A stretch of 64,000 nt of DNA, from assembly GCF_026151205.1 (NCBI RefSeq), contig NC_087082.1:6953908-7017907 (forward strand), read 5' to 3'. The notes below the pieces were generated by a model. That model made no database searches and was not told where the DNA came from. It worked only from the letters and a program-made list of their open reading frames with translations. This DNA is from Bolinopsis microptera (lineage: Eukaryota > Ctenophora > Tentaculata > Lobata > Bolinopsidae). The stretch's first letter is position 1. Every line of letters begins with the position of its first letter. The position numbers were made by a program, and so were the translations under genes. Shown here in pieces: positions 61,701 through 64,000 of this stretch.

Positions 61701-62017
61701 TTTACTAATCGGGATTGTCGAGAAGATGATTTTTACACATTGTACATTGTGCAAATGTTCGTAGAATACAGAACAAAACAGTTCTATATACTTATATAGA
61801 CCAGTTAATTACAAAGTTGTTTGATAAAGCAAAATGCCAAGAATGCGACTAACTGGAAGCTCTATAGAATGGAATGCTCCGTCGTGAGAGAGAGGTAGCG
61901 TGCTCCCACTCCACTGCTGACCAGTCAGGTTGCTCCACCTCATCACGTGGCCTCCTATTCTATCGTACATGGAAACCAGAACCACGTACCGGCCCCCGGG
62001 CAGCTTATCTTTTATAC
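52757..62017 (-). CDS. C2-like domain, multi-pass membrane protein (5' end missing)
   Basis: Eight minus-strand exons join in phase: 61854-62017, 61488-61642, 60462-61214, 58839-59517, 58569-58676, 53537-53689, 53248-53325 and 52757-52999, for at least 776 residues. Exons 1-3 form a beta-rich C2-like region (LPGGRYVVLVSMYDRIGGHV, LSHDGAFHSIELP, SMVFVFEVFLLRGPMVPTDR, WGAFPLCDKEC, KYKCPLLRGEVDN). A long acidic, probably disordered stretch follows. Exon 4 carries about four hydrophobic segments (FWTLIFFLFVAGLGRMLLHY, ALVVMGPMSNIMFFIALVTT, MTFFDWLIVLIIDCM, FLTIFIYFFLSFLSGVIFYM). Then comes a cytosolic-looking part (AELDFIVTKAEQWRGEEGER, TIHTLHLDGL-type block) and a Ser/Arg-rich tail. The strong conservation-like character suggests a real family, but I cannot name it, and no enzyme motif is seen. 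The first exon(s) should lie between 62018 and the SIX gene. The largest intron (53690-58568) carries the inverted satellite. Confidence 0.8.
53870..54740 (+). repeat. About 330-bp satellite, forward arm
   Basis: Two and a half tandem copies of a unit of about 325-330 bp. GGAACATGGGCA starts units near 53882, 54207 and 54538; AGATGGATATAG and TCAGAACGGTTTAAAATTGG recur in each. It forms the left arm of a giant inverted repeat with 55140-56660. Intronic (53690-58568, minus-strand C2/membrane gene). Confidence 0.92.
55140..56660 (-). repeat. About 330-bp satellite, reverse arm
   Basis: About four and a half copies of the same unit in the opposite orientation (CCCATGTTCCAAA near 55300, 55580, 55911 and 56257). 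The spacer between arms (54741-55139) is unrelated AT-rich DNA. The copies within this arm are closer to each other than the forward copies are. Confidence 0.92.
56714..57158. repeat. 128-bp direct repeat pair
   Basis: 56714-56841 and 57031-57158 are almost identical (TATAAATCAAGAGGCTTGC ... CATCCACTACTTTAGCCC), 317 bp apart. They sit to the right of the satellite array, in the same intron. Confidence 0.92.
58092..58180 (-). repeat. tRNA-derived SINE-like sequence
   Basis: Minus strand: AGTAGCACGGCGGGTAAGGC (box A) then, 35 bases later, GGTTCGAGCC (box B), followed by a TTTTTTT run that could end Pol III transcription. No acceptor stem can be formed, so a SINE head or tRNA pseudogene rather than a tRNA. 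Intronic in the C2/membrane gene. Confidence 0.55.
59651..60386. mobile_element. MITE with about 80-bp terminal inverted repeats, plus a nested copy
   Basis: A 240-bp unit at 59651-59890 (ATAGATGCCAAATGACACGA, GTTTGATTTCGGTCGGAGGA, CAGCAGAAAGCTTAACAAAA) recurs at 60017-60260. Its inverse closes the element at 60300-60386 (CTGACCGAAATCAAACTTCC, TCGTGTCATTTGGCATCTAT). The outermost part, TTAGTAAGTCAACTATA, is present at 60005 and, inverted, at 60370-60386. Located in the intron 59518-60461. Confidence 0.75.
61373..61390. repeat. Poly-C tract
   Basis: About 18 consecutive C between exons 2 and 3 of the C2/membrane gene. Flanking GTGGCGTAATGTTGCC and GCAATGGCGTAACGAAC-like words are an imperfect inverted repeat, so this too may be the end of a small element. 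Confidence 0.85.
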
Positions 62018-62138
62018 CTGGCAAGAGGAACTGGTTATTTCCTGACAATTTACCACGTGACACCGGCCCCCGGGTAGCTTATCTTTTATACCTGGCAAGA
62101 GGGACTGGTTATTTCCTGACAATATACCACGTGACATG
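61991..62138. repeat. 74-bp tandem duplication across a splice acceptor
   Basis: GGCCCCCGGG starts copies at 61991 and 62065; the two are nearly identical over 74 bp. The unit contains the 3' splice site and first 33 or so bases of the exon 61854-62017 of the minus-strand gene, so the acceptor is present twice. The upstream acceptor leads to a stop (TAA) within the duplicate, because 74 is not a multiple of three. Confidence 0.92.
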
Positions 62139-63126
62139 TAGGAGAAAACGACCAAATTTAGAATTTTTTCAAGCCGGAACTCTCCAGAATTATGATTTTC
62201 GTTTGTCAGAACTGATCCGGATTTGTTTCAAGCTATTAAAAAGCATGTTTTCTGTACATTTGGATAGGCTGTTGTGTAGTGTAGTTTGGTTGGTTTATAG
62301 ATTGCATCTAGACCAGGGAAGAAGAGACAAGGGCATTAGGGTTTTTAGGTTTTATAAATTATTCTCCAACTTTGTGGTGATGGTCAACAATAGATTACAC
62401 ATAATGAACTATTCAACATAAATTAATAATTAGCATTAGAATATAAAATACATTTCATCCGCTAAAACAATAATTTTCAAGAAAATTAATCATATTCTCG
62501 CTGTTGTAGTGAGTATTCACCCAAACAATGGATAAAACAGATCTTCTCTTAGATGGTGCTCCTCTGAGAGCTAAAATTGCTCAGATATAAATAAGCGTGA
62601 CAACAACTTTTTTATTAAAACATATAAAACAATTTAATGTAATCGTCAAAATTAAATAAATCATCAAGTAAACACTACTATCTTGGTTTGAAAACCATGA
62701 CAAAAAGAATATCGACGGAAAGCCCGAAAGACAACACAGATGTGTTTAGGCACGTGATTATTAATCACGATCTTTGCTATCTGGCTGGATGCTGATAAGT
62801 TATGTTCTGTCACTCGTCACGCGATATCTACGCGATATCCACAATCATCATATCTGACACTTCTTTTATTTTAGATAACATTTTGATTGTGTATAACAAA
62901 TAAGGTAATGTTAAAGTTTTCTTAAGCTAACAACTACCACCAAAATAGCGAAATTGTATAACTAATTGGTGAAAACGTAAATTTCACATCAGTAATTCGA
63001 GTTATTCGAGTTAGCACAGTCTAGCTAGTACACAAAATTAAAATTCATCTCCAGTATGATTTTAACTACGAGTAAACATCTTCAAACAAACCACATTCCG
63101 AAATATCTGTACAGCTCTTGCTGCTA
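62139..63126. other. No certain gene; should hold the 5' end of the C2/membrane gene
   Basis: No exon could be recognised. A 20-codon plus-strand ORF at 62529-62591 (MDKTDLLLDGAPLRAKIAQI) is short but coding-like and is left unassigned. Several CACGTGA and CGCGATATC words lie around 62750-62840. Confidence 0.35.
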
Positions 63127-63954
63127 TTAAACAGTTTCGGGGTTCCCACTGTAAGAAATGAAGCCCGAGTAGGGGGTGTGAGTGAGGATTGTGGGTGATA
63201 TGAGGCCGTGAGTGGGACAGGAGGTGTAGTGACTGGAAATAGCGGGTGAGGACACCACAGCTCGCATGAGTGGCGGGGGTGACGTGGTGGTGGAGCGGTC
63301 AGGTGACATGATGAGAGTCTTGTTGCTCTTAGTGAGGGCTGCCCGGTCACGCTGCCGCCTGTTCTTAAACCAGTTGCTGACTTGAGTTGCGGTTAAACCC
63401 GCCGTGTTGGCTAGTTCACGTTTGGTGTGCGGTGAAGGGTATGGGTTCTTGCTGTACCATTCCTTCAGAATCGCACGAGACTTCTCTTTAAAGCAATGAT
63501 TCTGGATCTTTCCATCCCAGATGGTTTGTGGGAGTGGGAACTTCTTCCGGACCCTGTACTTGTCTACAGCACCGAGCGCTCTCCCGCGCAACTTCTCCGC
63601 CTCGTTATAGTGCGCCTCATTCCACAGATATTGCAGCTTCTCGTGACTGTCCCGTGAAAAGCGGCAGTTCTCAATGATAGAATACAACTCCCTGTACTCC
63701 TGACGATGGAAGCACACCACAGCACGCGATCTCATTATCCTCTCGTTCTTGTTGAACTCTTCAATCTGCGCCAGAGGCAGAGACCAGAGGAAGCGGTAGA
63801 GACGGTCAATGTCTCCACTACTCTCCAGAGACTCACACACACTCGCAACCTGTTCCACAGTGAAGTGGGGGAAGGTGTTCTCGTCTGGGTAGGAGGTTAT
63901 TACTGAACATTCCATACCAGGGGGCGAGGGCTCCGTTTTCAAAGTATAGTTCAT
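63127..63954 (-). CDS. SIX1/2-class homeobox transcription factor
   Basis: A single exon of 275 residues from ATG at 63954 to TGA-type stop at 63127. The SIX domain is about residues 31-147 ([60 protein letters not shown]). The homeodomain is about 148-207, with [32 protein letters not shown] and [16 protein letters not shown]. The CFKEKSR and YPSP features are those of the SIX1/2 class rather than SIX3/6 (CFKERTR) or SIX4/5. The remaining C-terminus is Ser/Thr/Pro-rich. SIX1/2 factors regulate sensory organ, muscle and germ-layer genes, usually with EYA co-factors. The start is taken as the first ATG; a few residues could be shorter. The protein is complete as read, with no visible intron. 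Confidence 0.94.
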   Translation of the reverse strand: MNYTLKTEPSPPGMECSVITSYPDENTFPHFTVEQVASVCESLESSGDIDRLYRFLWSLPLAQIEEFNKNERIMRSRAVVCFHRQEYRELYSIIENCRFSRDSHEKLQYLWNEAHYNEAEKLRGRALGAVDKYRVRKKFPLPQTIWDGKIQNHCFKEKSRAILKEWYSKNPYPSPHTKRELANTAGLTATQVSNWFKNRRQRDRAALTKSNKTLIMSPDRSTTTSPPPLMRAVVSSPAISSHYTSCPTHGLISPTILTHTPYSGFISYSGNPETV

Positions 63955-64000
63955 CCTGAGATAGAGGGTACTATATCAAATAAAAGATTTTCAATATCAA

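Noticed and set aside
62529-62591. 20-codon plus-strand ORF MDKTDLLLDGAPLRAKIAQI
   Set aside because: Coding-like but too short, with no donor site before its stop; not enough to call.

Overview
This is a window of animal (metazoan) nuclear DNA. It is AT-rich, has spliced genes with GT-AG introns, and is full of non-LTR retrotransposon remnants, small inverted-repeat transposons and satellite repeats. The genes are deeply conserved (proteasome beta-1, a SIX1/2-class homeobox gene, an MFS transporter, a PDZ/PH scaffold), and the repeat load, long introns and R2-like endonuclease ORF fragments fit a non-bilaterian or other invertebrate, perhaps a cnidarian. That placement is inference; nothing here fixes the species. 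No CRISPR array, operon or other prokaryotic feature was found.

Layout. 0-2 kb: two abutting minus-strand ORFs, an OB-fold-like protein (1271-1537) and a LEM-domain-like protein (793-1269), separated by one base, next to a 124-bp duplication and a 28-bp tandem repeat. 5.4-6.9 kb: a two-exon MFS transporter on the minus strand, flanked by an inverted repeat. 9.3-10.4 kb: a 1.15-kb terminal-inverted-repeat element. 13-16.4 kb: LINE ORF1 and endonuclease remnants. 17.2-18.2 kb: C-terminal exons of an unrecognised gene carrying an apparent frameshift. 19-20.6 kb: small transposons and a large palindromic array. 21.9-39.0 kb: a 13-exon plus-strand gene for a 630-residue PDZ-PH-PH adaptor, with a minisatellite, a tRNA-derived repeat and a (GT)n tract in its introns and a possible alternative last exon. 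39.6-47.3 kb: a transposon graveyard with a LINE reverse transcriptase tail, three endonuclease-domain ORF fragments, another LINE ORF1, and four copies of a 72-88-bp transposon that makes 8-9-bp target duplications. 47.5-50.3 kb: a complete five-exon proteasome beta-1 gene with a TTAA-flanked mini-transposon in intron 1. 51.3-52.0 kb: a 701-bp element ending in G/C homopolymers with a 7-bp target duplication. 52.8-62.0 kb: eight minus-strand exons of a C2-like, multi-pass membrane protein, holding an inverted satellite array in its largest intron. 63.1-64 kb: a single-exon SIX1/2-class gene on the minus strand.

The genes do not form one pathway; they are independent loci. The strongest novelty candidates are the stop-1-base-start OB/LEM pair, the tiny transposon with exact target duplications (one copy inside a LINE reverse transcriptase), the poly-G/poly-C-ended element, the alternative last exon that would replace the final PH helix, and the unassigned C2/multi-pass membrane protein. 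Exon limits were read by eye from splice consensus and reading-frame continuity, without transcript support.
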